Assembly (NCBI RefSeq): GCF_025152405.1
Contig: NZ_CP102292.1
Location: forward strand, 2,108,001 to 2,172,000
Origin: [Ruminococcus] lactaris ATCC 29176
GTDB lineage: Bacteria > Bacillota > Clostridia > Lachnospirales > Lachnospiraceae
Reading direction: 5' to 3'
DNA length: 64,000 nucleotides
This document shows positions 55,071 to 63,252 of the stretch, in pieces. Below the pieces are notes generated by a model. That model was not told where the DNA came from. It ran no database searches and saw only the letters and a program-made list of their open reading frames with translations. The translations under genes and the position numbers were made by a program. The stretch's first letter is position 1. Every line of letters starts with the position of its first letter.

Positions 55071-55131
55071 ATAAAAAGCAGATACAGACCGGTCACTCTT
55101 CCCACACCGTTCCTGCATCTGCCCGTTGTCC
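55071..55131 (-). terminator. terminator after trxA
   Basis: Minus-strand GCAGATGCAG pairs with CTGTATCTGC, with an inner GGT/ACC, followed by TTTTTAT. It separates trxA from addB. Confidence 0.7.
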
Positions 55132-55169
55132 GCAATCACTTTGTATCGTTCCTGTATCGATGAACTGCT

Positions 55170-55478
55170 TTACTTTATAAGACTTAACAACTCACCTTTT
55201 GATACTGCACCGATCTGTCGGCCTGCTTCCTCACCGTTCTTAAACGCAATAAAGGTCGGGATACTCATTACTCGGTATTTCTGTGCAATCTCCATCGCCT
55301 GATCAATATTGATATTGCACACTTTGATTTCCGATTCCTCCTCAGCAATCTCATCCACGATCGGACTCATCATCTTACAAGGTCCACACCAGTCTGCATA
55401 AAAATCTACCAGTACCAGCTTTTCCGCCTGAAGAACTTCCTGCTCAAAATTTTCTACCGTTAACTTAACAACTGACAT
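55170..55478 (-). CDS. trxA: thioredoxin
   Basis: A 102-residue cytoplasmic disulfide reductase. It has the active site FYADWCGPCKMMSP near residue 29 and the cis-Pro in VMSIPTFIAFKNG near residue 73. The usual length and GGAGG ribosome binding site are present. No thioredoxin reductase gene is adjacent. It is followed by a terminator and probably transcribed alone or with the aldo/keto reductase upstream, 110 bp away. Confidence 0.95.
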   Translation of the reverse strand: MSVVKLTVENFEQEVLQAEKLVLVDFYADWCGPCKMMSPIVDEIAEEESEIKVCNINIDQAMEIAQKYRVMSIPTFIAFKNGEEAGRQIGAVSKGELLSLIK

Positions 55479-55588
55479 CTTTCTTTCCTCCTATAAACGA
55501 ATCACTAAGTTACTTTCCTGCATTTTTCTGCATTTTAACTTTTCTTTTTTATTAATCTCCAGTTTCACCTGAAAATAAGCACTTTTTT

Positions 55589-56401
55589 CTAAAAATCAAA
55601 TACCATCGGATCATAACTTGTTCTTTTATTTTGATTCATTGCATTCATCCTTTTCATATCTTCTTCCGTAATCTCAAAATCGGATATCGAAATATTCTGC
55701 AATAACCGTTCTTTATTTTTCGACTTTGGAATTGGGATAATCCCCTGCTGGACATTCCAACGCAACAATAACTGAGCAGACGTCTTATTATATCCCGCAG
55801 CCATCCTGCCAATCTCATCCTCGTCCAGATTTCCCCGCAATAAAGGTCCCCATGCCATGACCTGAATCTCATTTTCTCTGCAAAATCCGAGTAATTTCTC
55901 ATCATGCATAAACGGCGTATGCTCAATCTGATCGATCATCGGTCTGACTTTACAATTTGCCAGCAGATACTCCAACTGGCAGACTTCAAAATTGCATACA
56001 CCTATGCTCCTGACCTTTCCATCAGTATACAGCTTTTCCATTGCTTTCCATGTATCAAGCATTCTTTCCCGGTTCTGTCCCGGCCAGTGTACAAGAAACG
56101 AATCCAGATAATCCGTCTTCAGGCGTTCTAAAGACTCTCCAAAGCTTTCAATCGTCCGCCCATACCCCTGGTTACAATTATCTACCTTGCTGATCAGGAA
56201 AATATCCTGCCTGGGAATCCGGTTCTTCTCTAACGCTTCACCCAGTCCGCTTTCATTTTTATACATCTGAGCCGTATCAAATAAGCGATAACCCTGTTCA
56301 TATGCATATCTTACTGCATCGTCCATTTCTTTTCCCGCATTCATCTTATAGACACCAAGACCCATCTCTGGAATTTCAACACCATTATTTAATCGAAACA
56401 T
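55589..56401 (-). CDS. aldo/keto reductase
   Basis: A 270-residue NADPH-dependent oxidoreductase. The catalytic tetrad is visible: Asp and Tyr in RLFDTAQMYKNE near residue 44, Lys in FLISKVDN near residue 72, and His in FLVHWPGQ near residue 106. The C-terminal cofactor motif is IPIPKSKNKERLLQN. GGGAGG before ATG 56401 is preferred to 56419. The substrate cannot be told from sequence; family members reduce 2,5-diketogluconate, glyoxal-type and other aldehydes. Confidence 0.92.
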   Translation of the reverse strand: MFRLNNGVEIPEMGLGVYKMNAGKEMDDAVRYAYEQGYRLFDTAQMYKNESGLGEALEKNRIPRQDIFLISKVDNCNQGYGRTIESFGESLERLKTDYLDSFLVHWPGQNRERMLDTWKAMEKLYTDGKVRSIGVCNFEVCQLEYLLANCKVRPMIDQIEHTPFMHDEKLLGFCRENEIQVMAWGPLLRGNLDEDEIGRMAAGYNKTSAQLLLRWNVQQGIIPIPKSKNKERLLQNISISDFEITEEDMKRMNAMNQNKRTSYDPMVFDF

Positions 56402-56520
56402 AATAAGCCTCCCTTTCATTTTGCGATACGACTACAGTATAACATACTTTTTCTTGCGGTTAAATCTTTTCTGTATCTTACCATATCCGCATTGCGTTAT
56501 CAATACAGATATTATTTTAT

Positions 56521-56714
56521 GATGCCAGGGTCAAAAGGTCTAAGCCCACATGAGCTTGCTCATAGGTGGGTGAAAGACCTTAGGACCCGCCCCGATATGA
56601 GCATAAAAGTGGGATGTTAATCCCACGATATGCGAATATTGGGTAGGATTGTGGGAGTGCGTAGCACGGAGCAATCCGTAGGCATCAAAGTCGGGGGCTT
56701 TTGACCCCGACATA
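56521..56714 (+). mobile_element. 194-bp structured MITE-like repeat, copy 3
   Basis: Almost identical to copy 2, apart from a few changes. ATTTTAT flanks it on both sides as a 7-bp target duplication. The hairpin GTGGGAT-GTTA-ATCCCAC is perfect here, where copy 2 has one mismatch and copy 1 has GC pairs instead. It lies between the divergent aldo/keto reductase and small alarmone synthetase genes, oriented toward the latter. Confidence 0.88.
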
Positions 56715-56824
56715 ATTTTATAATTTCATAATATTTCCAGCACTTTTTTATCACATTTTCATCCTAAAATAACATCTGACATTAAGGGGAGTCTGTCAAT
56801 CGAATTGAAGGGAGTATAAATTCT

Positions 56825-57421
56825 ATGACAAATGAACAATATCATACTTTGATCCATCCTTATACAGATGCCATGAACCTGATCCTTACCCGACTGGAGA
56901 TTTTAAATCACTGTGCCGCTGACAATGAGGATGTCCGGCCAATCCATGGAATCACCCACCGGATCAAGGAAAAAATAAGTATGGAAAATAAATTAAAAAA
57001 GAAACATTCTAACGGAAGTGTGCAGGATGCACGCACATTACTGAAAGATATTGCCGGTATCCGCGTTATCTGCTTTTTTGAACGCGATATTTATCAGCTT
57101 GCTGAATCATTAAAAAAGCAGACTGACCTGATCCTCGTCTGCGAAAAAGATTATATCCGACATCCAAAACCGAACGGTTACCGGAGCTATCATCTTGTAC
57201 TGGGAGTTCCTATTTATTCACTGGATGGCATGGAATACTATCCGGTGGAAATTCAGTTTCGCACCATTTCCATGGATTTCTGGGCTGCCATGGAACACCG
57301 GATCTGCTATAAATCCCAGCCCTTTGATGAACTCGAAATGAAAAGTGCTTTCCGGCAGTATGCAGAAATACTTGATGGGATTGAGAAATCCTTTGAAGTG
57401 TATAGTGAGAATTGTGGGTGA
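56825..57421 (+). CDS. small alarmone synthetase (RelA/SpoT domain)
   Basis: A 198-residue single-domain (p)ppGpp synthetase of the YjbM/YwaC type, without hydrolase or TGS/ACT domains. RelA/SpoT motifs are DIAGIRVICFF near residue 75, HPKPNGYRSYHLVLGVP near residue 117, and VEIQFRTISMDFWAAMEHRI near residue 140. AAGGGAG precedes the ATG. The last base of its stop codon TGA is the first base of the 310-bp element A. Why this gene sits next to an Rpn-family gene and two repeat families is unclear. Confidence 0.92.
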   Translation: MTNEQYHTLIHPYTDAMNLILTRLEILNHCAADNEDVRPIHGITHRIKEKISMENKLKKKHSNGSVQDARTLLKDIAGIRVICFFERDIYQLAESLKKQTDLILVCEKDYIRHPKPNGYRSYHLVLGVPIYSLDGMEYYPVEIQFRTISMDFWAAMEHRICYKSQPFDELEMKSAFRQYAEILDGIEKSFEVYSENCG

Positions 57422-57728
57422 AATTTGTATTTGTTGGGGTGATACGCTTAGAAGACATACAAATTCTTGGTGGCGAAGCGGACGCGGAAAGCAGGGATAT
57501 TCCTTCGCAGTGCAGGACCCGCTTTACCTCAGCCCGTTGACCGTTTGTAACTCGAAAGTGGAAATCTTCGTGCAATGGCACTCGATTTACTTTCTCTAAC
57601 AAACGCTGCAAAGTGTCTTCGGAACGCTCCCTGCTAATGCACCTGCTCAGGAACATCCTGCTTTCCGCTGACCATCTCGATAAGAAGTTTTTAGCTCCAC
57701 AGCGTATTCACTCAACAATACAAATTTC
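57421..57728 (-). mobile_element. 310-bp structured TIR element, copy A
   Basis: Bounded by inverted repeats AAATTTGTATTTGTTGGGG (left) and AAATTTGTATTGTTGAGTG (right, reversed). About 90% identical to copy C but in the opposite orientation, so A and C face each other across the Rpn-family gene. The minus-strand RNA contains the conserved core GCGTTCCGAAGACACTTTGC and the second core ACGGGCTGAGGTAAAGCG, and the outer arms GCGGAAAGCAG/CTGCTTTCCGC. The left end overlaps the stop codon of the alarmone synthetase. No coding sequence is credible. Confidence 0.8.
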
Positions 57729-57767
57729 AAAAGGGTTGATAGCCTTTCGGCTCTTTATTTCTTATTG

Positions 57768-58084
57768 AAATTTCGTATTTGTTGAAAGAAAATATCCTGA
57801 TGCGAGGAAAGTTTTCTGACTTGAAAAGCCTAATATCCACACTTGTTGTTGCGTGAGCAGTGCATTGACAAGGAGCGTTCCGAAGACACTTTGCCCAACT
57901 TGTTAAGGAACGTAAACAGGAGTGCCTCTGCACGAGTGTTTCCACATTCCTGTTACAAGTTGTCAACGGGCTGAGGTAAAGCGGATCCTGCACTGCGATG
58001 CAACAACAAGGGCGGATATGAACGCTCTTCTGTCAGAAACACTTCCTGCTGTCGCGATATTTTCACCCCAACAAATACAAATTT
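57768..58084 (+). mobile_element. 310-bp structured TIR element, copy B (diverged)
   Basis: Same orientation as copy C. TIRs are AAATTTCGTATTTGTTG and the reverse of CAACAAATACAAATTT. The two cores (57871-57893 and 57962-57983) are identical to those of A and C, but the outer arms are different: CTTGTTGTTGC (57842-57852) pairs perfectly with GCAACAACAAG (58000-58010). The inner pair is AACTTGT (57897-57903) with ACAAGTT (57955-57961), where C has CGTTTGT with ACAAACG. Confidence 0.8.
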
Positions 58085-58119
58085 TATACTTATTTCATAC
58101 AAACTTTAAACTCTTTTAA

Positions 58120-58148
58120 TTGATTTTTTTCTTACACTATCTTATACT
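58120..58148 (+). promoter_or_regulatory. promoter of the Rpn-family gene
   Basis: TTGATT (58120-58125), 17-base spacer, TATACT (58143-58148), about 150 bases before the likely start codon and just outside copy B. Confidence 0.6.
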
Positions 58149-58297
58149 CATCTCACATCAAAATCTCAGACAGATCCAATTCCCATTTTCTACGTCTGAT
58201 GTCCAGTATGGAGAGCATTTCATATTTCAAGACCATTTCGGTCAGAGATTTTCATTTTGATGATAACGATTATATTTTTATTAAGGAGGACTTGCCT

Positions 58298-59254
58298 ATG
58301 GGACAAGCAGATGTAAATGTTAATCTTTGGCTTAAGGATACGAAACGGTTCGCAGACCTGTTCAATGCCATTTTATTTCAGGGAAAAGCCGTGATCCTGC
58401 CGGAGAATCTTCACCCCAGCCCGGAGACAACCGCAGTCAGTCTTCAGGACGCTCAGGGGAAAAATATTGTAAAAAAGCAATACCGCGATATCATCATGAA
58501 CTGGCAGGATCAGGCTGTGCTGATGCTGCTGGCGGTGGAATCACAGACTGCCATTCATTACGCTGCACCGTTGAAAGTAATGCTCTATGACAGCATGGAA
58601 TATGCGGAACAGGTGCGGGTCAAATGGAAAGAACATCCACCCCGTCTTTCTTCGGCTGAATTTCTTTCCCGCTTTCAAAAAAATGATAAACTCATCCCGG
58701 TGATTACTTTGATCTTCTATTATGGGACAGAGGAATGGGATGGACCTTTGGAACTGCATCAGATGTTCGATCTTGGTACAGAAAAGAGCCATGCGGAACT
58801 GATGAAAAAGTATCTTCCCAATTATCACATTAACCTCGTCGATGTCAGAAGACTGAAAAATTTAGAATCTTTTCAAAGTGATTTACAAATCATCTTCGGT
58901 ATGCTACAATGTAGTCAGGATAAATACGCATTGCGTACATATTTGGCAAATCATAAAGACTATTTCCAAAAGCTGGATCTGGAGACTTATCATGCACTTG
59001 GAGCATTCTTAAATTCCCGGCAGCTTATGGAGATAAACGTAGAGAAGGAAGAAAAGGAGGAACTGGATATGTGTAAAGCACTGGAAGATATTTATAATGA
59101 TGGCGTTCAGGATGGTATGGAACGGGGAGAAGCAGCCCATAAAAAAGATGTCGCCTTTCAAATGCAAAAACTTGGTTATTCTTTAGATGCGATTGCAGCA
59201 GTACTGAGAGAACCTGTTGATGGAATTAGCAGGATACTGGCTGTAGTTGGATAA
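58298..59254 (+). CDS. Rpn family nuclease / putative transposase within the repeat island
   Basis: A 318-residue protein of the Rpn (YhgA-like) PD-(D/E)XK group. The pattern FADLFNAILFQGKAVILPE (about 15-33), DIIMNWQD, LLAVESQTAIHYAAPLKVMLYD (about 77-98) fits the family: an early acidic region, an ESQ (ExQ) active-site pair and Tyr-Asp. IPVITLIFYYGTEEWDGPLELHQM follows, as in other Rpn proteins. The C-terminal quarter is helical with a predicted small HTH-like end (YSLDAIAAVLREPVDGISRILAVV). GGAGG before ATG 58298 is preferred to the ATG at 58199. It lies between copies A/B and D/C of the 310-bp element. Confidence 0.8.
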   Translation: MGQADVNVNLWLKDTKRFADLFNAILFQGKAVILPENLHPSPETTAVSLQDAQGKNIVKKQYRDIIMNWQDQAVLMLLAVESQTAIHYAAPLKVMLYDSMEYAEQVRVKWKEHPPRLSSAEFLSRFQKNDKLIPVITLIFYYGTEEWDGPLELHQMFDLGTEKSHAELMKKYLPNYHINLVDVRRLKNLESFQSDLQIIFGMLQCSQDKYALRTYLANHKDYFQKLDLETYHALGAFLNSRQLMEINVEKEEKEELDMCKALEDIYNDGVQDGMERGEAAHKKDVAFQMQKLGYSLDAIAAVLREPVDGISRILAVVG

Positions 59255-59299
59255 ATTTTATGTTTGTTGGGGGAAAATATCCCAACAAACACGAAATTT
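59253..59299. mobile_element. 47-bp ends-only derivative of the 310-bp element (copy D)
   Basis: AAATTTTATGTTTGTTGGG and CCCAACAAACACGAAATTT face each other around GGAAAATAT, so it is essentially the two terminal repeats joined with no interior. It matches the ends of copy B (GTTG, AAAATATC). Its first base lies within the TAA stop codon of the Rpn-family gene. It may also work as a strong hairpin at the gene's 3' end. Confidence 0.7.
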
Positions 59300-59335
59300 C
59301 AAGAAGAAATAGAAAACCGGCTTTTTTTATCTTTT

Positions 59336-59643
59336 AAATTTTGTATTGTTGAGTGGATACGCTGTGGAGTCAGAAAAACTTCTTACTGCGACTGCCAGCG
59401 GAAAGCAGGGTGTTCCTAAGCAGGTGCATTAGCAGGAGCGTTCCGAAGACACTTTGCAGCGTTTGTTAGAGAAAGTAAATCGAGTGCCTTTGCACGAAGA
59501 TTTCCACTTTCGAGTTACAAACGGTCAACGGGCTGAGGTAAAGCGAGCCTGCACTGCGAAGGAATATCTCTGCTTTCCGCGTCCGATTCGCCACAAAGAA
59601 GCTTTCTGATTTACAAGCATCTCACCTCAACAACTACAAATTT
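59336..59643 (+). mobile_element. 310-bp structured TIR element, copy C
   Basis: TIRs AAATTTTGTATTGTTGAG and, reversed, AAATTTGTAGTTGTTGAGG. Outer arms GCGGAAAGCAG (59398-59408) and CTGCTTTCCGC (59570-59580) pair perfectly; inner arms CGTTTGT (59460-59466) and ACAAACG (59517-59523) pair; a GTGC/GCAC hairpin lies inside (about 59484-59495). Cores at 59435-59457 and 59524-59545 are unchanged among copies. Its right end overlaps the stop codon of purD. Confidence 0.82.
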
Positions 59644-60916
59644 ACGCCTCATCAATCGCCTTTCCGATATCATGCCGCATATATTTATTCTCAAACTTCA
59701 CCCACTCTGTTGCTGCATAGGCATTTGCACGGGCTTCTTTTAAGTCTTTTCCTTTTGCAGTTACTCCGAGGACACGGCCACCATTTGTCACGATCTTTCC
59801 ATCCTCGTTGAACTTTGTTCCAGCATGGAAGCAGTAATATCCGTCATGCTTTTTGAACTCATCCAGTCCTTCAATCGGGAATCCCTTTTCATATTTAACC
59901 GGATAGCCGTCCGATGCCAGTACCACACATACTGCTGCATTATCTTCAAACTGAAGATCGATCTGATCCAACGTTCCATCGATACAGGCCTCAGCTACCT
60001 CAATGAGATCATTTTTCATACGTGGTAATACAACCTGTGCCTCCGGATCACCAAAACGGGCATTATATTCCAGTACTTTCGGACCATCTTCCGTAAGCAT
60101 CAGTCCAAAGAAGATGATTCCCTTGAACGGGCGTCCCTCTGCTGCCATCGCATCTACGGTTGCCTGGTAAATATATTTGTTGCAGAAGTCCTCCACTTCT
60201 TTCGTATAGAACGGACTTGGCGAAAACGTTCCCATACCGCCTGTATTCAGTCCGGTATCTCCATCACCGGCTCTCTTATGATCCTGGGCACTGGTCATAG
60301 TCTTAATGGTCTTTCCGTCAACAAAGGAAAGAACTGAAACTTCACGTCCCGTCATAAATTCTTCAATGACCATCTCATTTCCTGCAGAACCAAATTTCTT
60401 ATCCAGCATGATCTCTTTTACACCGGCTTTTGCCTCTTCTAAATCCTGACAGATCAGTACACCTTTTCCAAGTGCAAGTCCGTCCGCCTTAAGAACGATC
60501 GGGAATTTCGCATTTTCCAGATAAGCGATTGCAGCATCCGGGTCTGTGAAATTCTCATAAGCTGCTGTCGGGATATGATATTTCTTCATCAGATCTTTTG
60601 AAAATGCCTTAGATCCCTCCAGGATCGCTGCATTTTTCTTTGGTCCGAATGTGCGAATCCCTGCCTCTTCCAGTGTGTCAACCAGTCCTCCAACTAATGG
60701 ATCATCCATTCCGACAATACAAAGATCAATCTCTTTTTCTTTTGCAAATGCTGCCAGCTTTTCAAATTCCATCGCACCGATCGCTACGCATTCTGCATAC
60801 TCTGCAATTCCTGCGTTTCCCGGTGCACAGTAAATTTTCTCTGCCTTTGGACTTTTCGCAACGCTTGCTGCAATCGCATGTTCTCTTCCGCCGCTTCCTA
60901 CGATTAATATTTTCAT
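59642..60916 (-). CDS. purD: phosphoribosylamine-glycine ligase
   Basis: A 424-residue ATP-grasp enzyme of purine synthesis that joins 5-phosphoribosylamine and glycine to give GAR. It begins MKILIVGSGGREHAIA; ATP-grasp features are PIVLKADGLALGKGVLI near residue 138, GREVSVLSFVDG, and the phosphate/Mg site KVLEYNARFGDPEAQVVLP near residue 280. AGGAGGAG precedes the ATG. A terminator-like hairpin lies between purN and purD. The TAA stop is also part of element C. Confidence 0.97.
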   Translation of the reverse strand: MKILIVGSGGREHAIAASVAKSPKAEKIYCAPGNAGIAEYAECVAIGAMEFEKLAAFAKEKEIDLCIVGMDDPLVGGLVDTLEEAGIRTFGPKKNAAILEGSKAFSKDLMKKYHIPTAAYENFTDPDAAIAYLENAKFPIVLKADGLALGKGVLICQDLEEAKAGVKEIMLDKKFGSAGNEMVIEEFMTGREVSVLSFVDGKTIKTMTSAQDHKRAGDGDTGLNTGGMGTFSPSPFYTKEVEDFCNKYIYQATVDAMAAEGRPFKGIIFFGLMLTEDGPKVLEYNARFGDPEAQVVLPRMKNDLIEVAEACIDGTLDQIDLQFEDNAAVCVVLASDGYPVKYEKGFPIEGLDEFKKHDGYYCFHAGTKFNEDGKIVTNGGRVLGVTAKGKDLKEARANAYAATEWVKFENKYMRHDIGKAIDEA

Positions 60917-61003
60917 GGTCTTCTCCTCCTGAACTCGCCACGCAACTGCTGCGTGATCATCCTGTTATTTAAAGTTGTAAAATATCTGTTGCAATCTGTT
61001 AAA

Positions 61004-61034
61004 ATGAAAAACACGCCTGCTCTTAGCAGACGCA
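61004..61034 (-). terminator. terminator-like hairpin between purN and purD
   Basis: Minus-strand GCGTCTGC pairs with GCAGGCGT (two G-U pairs, so only in this orientation) and is followed by TTTTTCATTTT. It could end the purE-purM-purN transcript or attenuate purD, which has its own space of about 100 bases after it. Confidence 0.75.
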
Positions 61035-61068
61035 TTTTCCTGTGCATTGCTTCTGCACGTGATATTCT

Positions 61069-61695
61069 TTAATCTTCGATCACGGTTCTGCGACCTTCTA
61101 CTTTCACCCTGCCATTTGCGATCAGGTCGATCGCTTTTGGAAGGATCTTCCATTCAGCCTGCTCCATCACTCTGTGCTGAAGGATCTCCGGTGTATCTCC
61201 GTTCTCTACTTCTACTGCTTTCTGTAAAATGATCGGACCTGTATCTGTCCCTTCATCTACAAAATGCACGGTAGCACCAACTACTTTTACGCCACGTTCC
61301 AGTGCTGCCTCATGCACTTTCAGTCCGTAAAATCCTGTTCCGCAAAAAGCCGGGATCAGGGAAGGATGAATATTGATCATCCGGTTTCTGTATTTTGCGA
61401 TCATTTCCGGAGGGATCACCACCAGGTAGCCTGCCAGTACGACCAGATCCGGCTGATAGGAATCTACGCCCCCGATCAATGCCTCATTAAATTCTGCTCT
61501 GGACTCATAATCCTTCGGCGAAATACATTCTGCCTTGATCCCATGTTCCGCAGCCCGCGTCAGTGCATATGCATTTTTATTATTGCTGATAACTCCGACG
61601 ATCTCTGTATTCGTAATCCTGCCTGCATCCACCGCATCCAGGATCGCCTGCAGATTTGTTCCGCCGCCGGAAACCATCACTACAACTCTTAGCAT
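61069..61695 (-). CDS. purN: phosphoribosylglycinamide formyltransferase
   Basis: A 208-residue enzyme that formylates GAR with 10-formyl-tetrahydrofolate. Motifs are VMVSGGGTNLQAI near residue 7 (phosphate binding), LAGYLVVIPPEM near residue 86, INIHPSLIPAF near residue 105 with catalytic Asn and His, and EGTDTGPII near residue 140 with the catalytic Asp. The start codon overlaps the purM stop region (7-base overlap), so the two are coupled. Confidence 0.97.
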   Translation of the reverse strand: MLRVVVMVSGGGTNLQAILDAVDAGRITNTEIVGVISNNKNAYALTRAAEHGIKAECISPKDYESRAEFNEALIGGVDSYQPDLVVLAGYLVVIPPEMIAKYRNRMINIHPSLIPAFCGTGFYGLKVHEAALERGVKVVGATVHFVDEGTDTGPIILQKAVEVENGDTPEILQHRVMEQAEWKILPKAIDLIANGRVKVEGRRTVIED

Positions 61696-62714
61696 AAGGT
61701 CACTCCCTTTTCGCCCTCTTCGATCTTGCCTACTACATACGGTGCATTTCCGGCTACACGGATCGCATCCATGGTTTTCTCTACATCTTCCGGAGCAACA
61801 GCAAGAATCATTCCGAGTCCCATGTTGAACGTATTATACATCATCTGCTCTTCAATCTCTCCGTCTTTCGCAAGCTTTGCAAAAATCGGTGGTACCGGAT
61901 AGCTGTCCTTTTCCACTACTGCGTGCGTACCGTCCTTGAGCATACGCGGAATATTCTCGTAGAATCCGCCGCCTGTGATATGGCTGCATGCCTTTACAGT
62001 AACTCCCGCATTTTTAATACTCTTCAGTGCCTTTACATAGATTCTTGTCGGAGCAAGAAGAGCCTCGCCTAAAGTAGTTCCAAGTTCTTCATAATATGTA
62101 TCCAGTGACTCTTTCGTAATATCAAACACTTTTCTTACAAGAGAGAATCCATTACTATGCACACCGGAGGATGCCATACCGATCAGGACATCTCCCGCTT
62201 TCAGATTTTCTCCCGTGATCATCTCTTTTTTGTCGCATACACCTACCGCAAATCCGGCAAGATCATACTCATCTTCCGGCATCAGTCCCGGATGCTCTGC
62301 CGTCTCTCCACCGATCAGTGCTGCATCCGACTGCTTACATCCCTCTGCCACACCTTTCACGATGGATGCGATCTTCTCAGGATAATTCTTTCCGCATGCA
62401 ATATAATCCAGGAAGAACAGTGGCTCACCGCCTGCACATGCAATATCGTTCACGCACATGGCAACCGCATCAATACCGATCGTATCATGCTTGTCCATCA
62501 CCATTGCAAGCTTTACCTTGGTTCCACAACCGTCTGTTCCTGAGAGCAGAACCGGCTCTTCCATCTCCTTGATCTTTGCAAGTGAAAATGCACCTGAAAA
62601 TCCGCCGAGTCCTCCGAGAACTTCCGGTCTCATCGTCTCTTTTACATATTTTTTCATCAGTTCCACTGATCTGTATCCTGCCTCGATATCAACACCTGAT
62701 GTCTTATAATCCAT
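61689..62714 (-). CDS. purM: phosphoribosylformylglycinamidine cyclo-ligase
   Basis: A 341-residue AIR synthetase that closes the imidazole ring with ATP. It has the family start MDYKTSGVDIEAGY, LLSGTDGCGTKVKLA near residue 56, IGIDAVAMCVNDIACAGGEPLFFLDY near residue 79 and KACSHITGGGFYENIPRML near residue 245. AAGGAGAT precedes the ATG. It lies 12 bases after purE. Confidence 0.97.
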   Translation of the reverse strand: MDYKTSGVDIEAGYRSVELMKKYVKETMRPEVLGGLGGFSGAFSLAKIKEMEEPVLLSGTDGCGTKVKLAMVMDKHDTIGIDAVAMCVNDIACAGGEPLFFLDYIACGKNYPEKIASIVKGVAEGCKQSDAALIGGETAEHPGLMPEDEYDLAGFAVGVCDKKEMITGENLKAGDVLIGMASSGVHSNGFSLVRKVFDITKESLDTYYEELGTTLGEALLAPTRIYVKALKSIKNAGVTVKACSHITGGGFYENIPRMLKDGTHAVVEKDSYPVPPIFAKLAKDGEIEEQMMYNTFNMGLGMILAVAPEDVEKTMDAIRVAGNAPYVVGKIEEGEKGVTLC

Positions 62715-62726
62715 AATTTTATCTCC

Positions 62727-63239
62727 TTATTTCTCTTTCAGATATTCTTCATAACCTACTTCTGCAAGCCGGTCTGCCTTCGCCTGAACCGTCTCTTTCA
62801 TCTCGGCAGAGTACGCTTTTAATTTCTCAAGAAGTTCCGGATCGGACATTGCAAGCATCTTTGCTGCAAGAATTGCCGCATTCATTCCTCCGTCGATGGC
62901 AACTGTTGCAACCGGGATTCCAGGTGGCATCTGAACGATAGAATAAAGTGCATCCATCCCCTCAAGATTTTTTCCTGACATCGGGATTCCGATGACCGGC
63001 ATCGGGAACAACGCCGCACACATTCCCGGCAGATGAGCTGCCATTCCTGCACCTGCGATGATCACTTTGATTCCTTTTCCTTCGGCTGCCTTTGCCCAGT
63101 CAAAAAATACATCCGGCATACGGTGTGCTGAAATAATCGTCATCTCATAATCAATGCCGAACTTTTCCAACGTTGCCGCTGCCTTGCTCATTACTTTCAG
63201 ATCTGAGTCGCTGCCCATGACAATTCCTACTTTTGGCAT
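62727..63239 (-). CDS. purE: 5-(carboxyamino)imidazole ribonucleotide mutase
   Basis: A 170-residue class I PurE. It begins MPKVGIVMGSDSDLKVM with the phosphate-binding SDSD, has SAHRMPD near residue 41 with the catalytic His, and GAGMAAHLPGMCAA near residue 63. Class I enzymes usually need PurK; no purK is in the window. GGAGG precedes the ATG. It follows the M29 aminopeptidase gene by 13 bases, so it may be co-transcribed with it. Confidence 0.96.
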   Translation of the reverse strand: MPKVGIVMGSDSDLKVMSKAAATLEKFGIDYEMTIISAHRMPDVFFDWAKAAEGKGIKVIIAGAGMAAHLPGMCAALFPMPVIGIPMSGKNLEGMDALYSIVQMPPGIPVATVAIDGGMNAAILAAKMLAMSDPELLEKLKAYSAEMKETVQAKADRLAEVGYEEYLKEK

Positions 63240-63252
63240 TTCATTTCCTCCT

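Noticed and set aside
57210-57993. Minus-strand ORFs with AVQDPLYLSPLT in 57210-57656 and 57727-57993
   Set aside because: They translate the structured 310-bp elements. The shared peptide reflects the invariant core; outside it, frames and lengths differ among copies.
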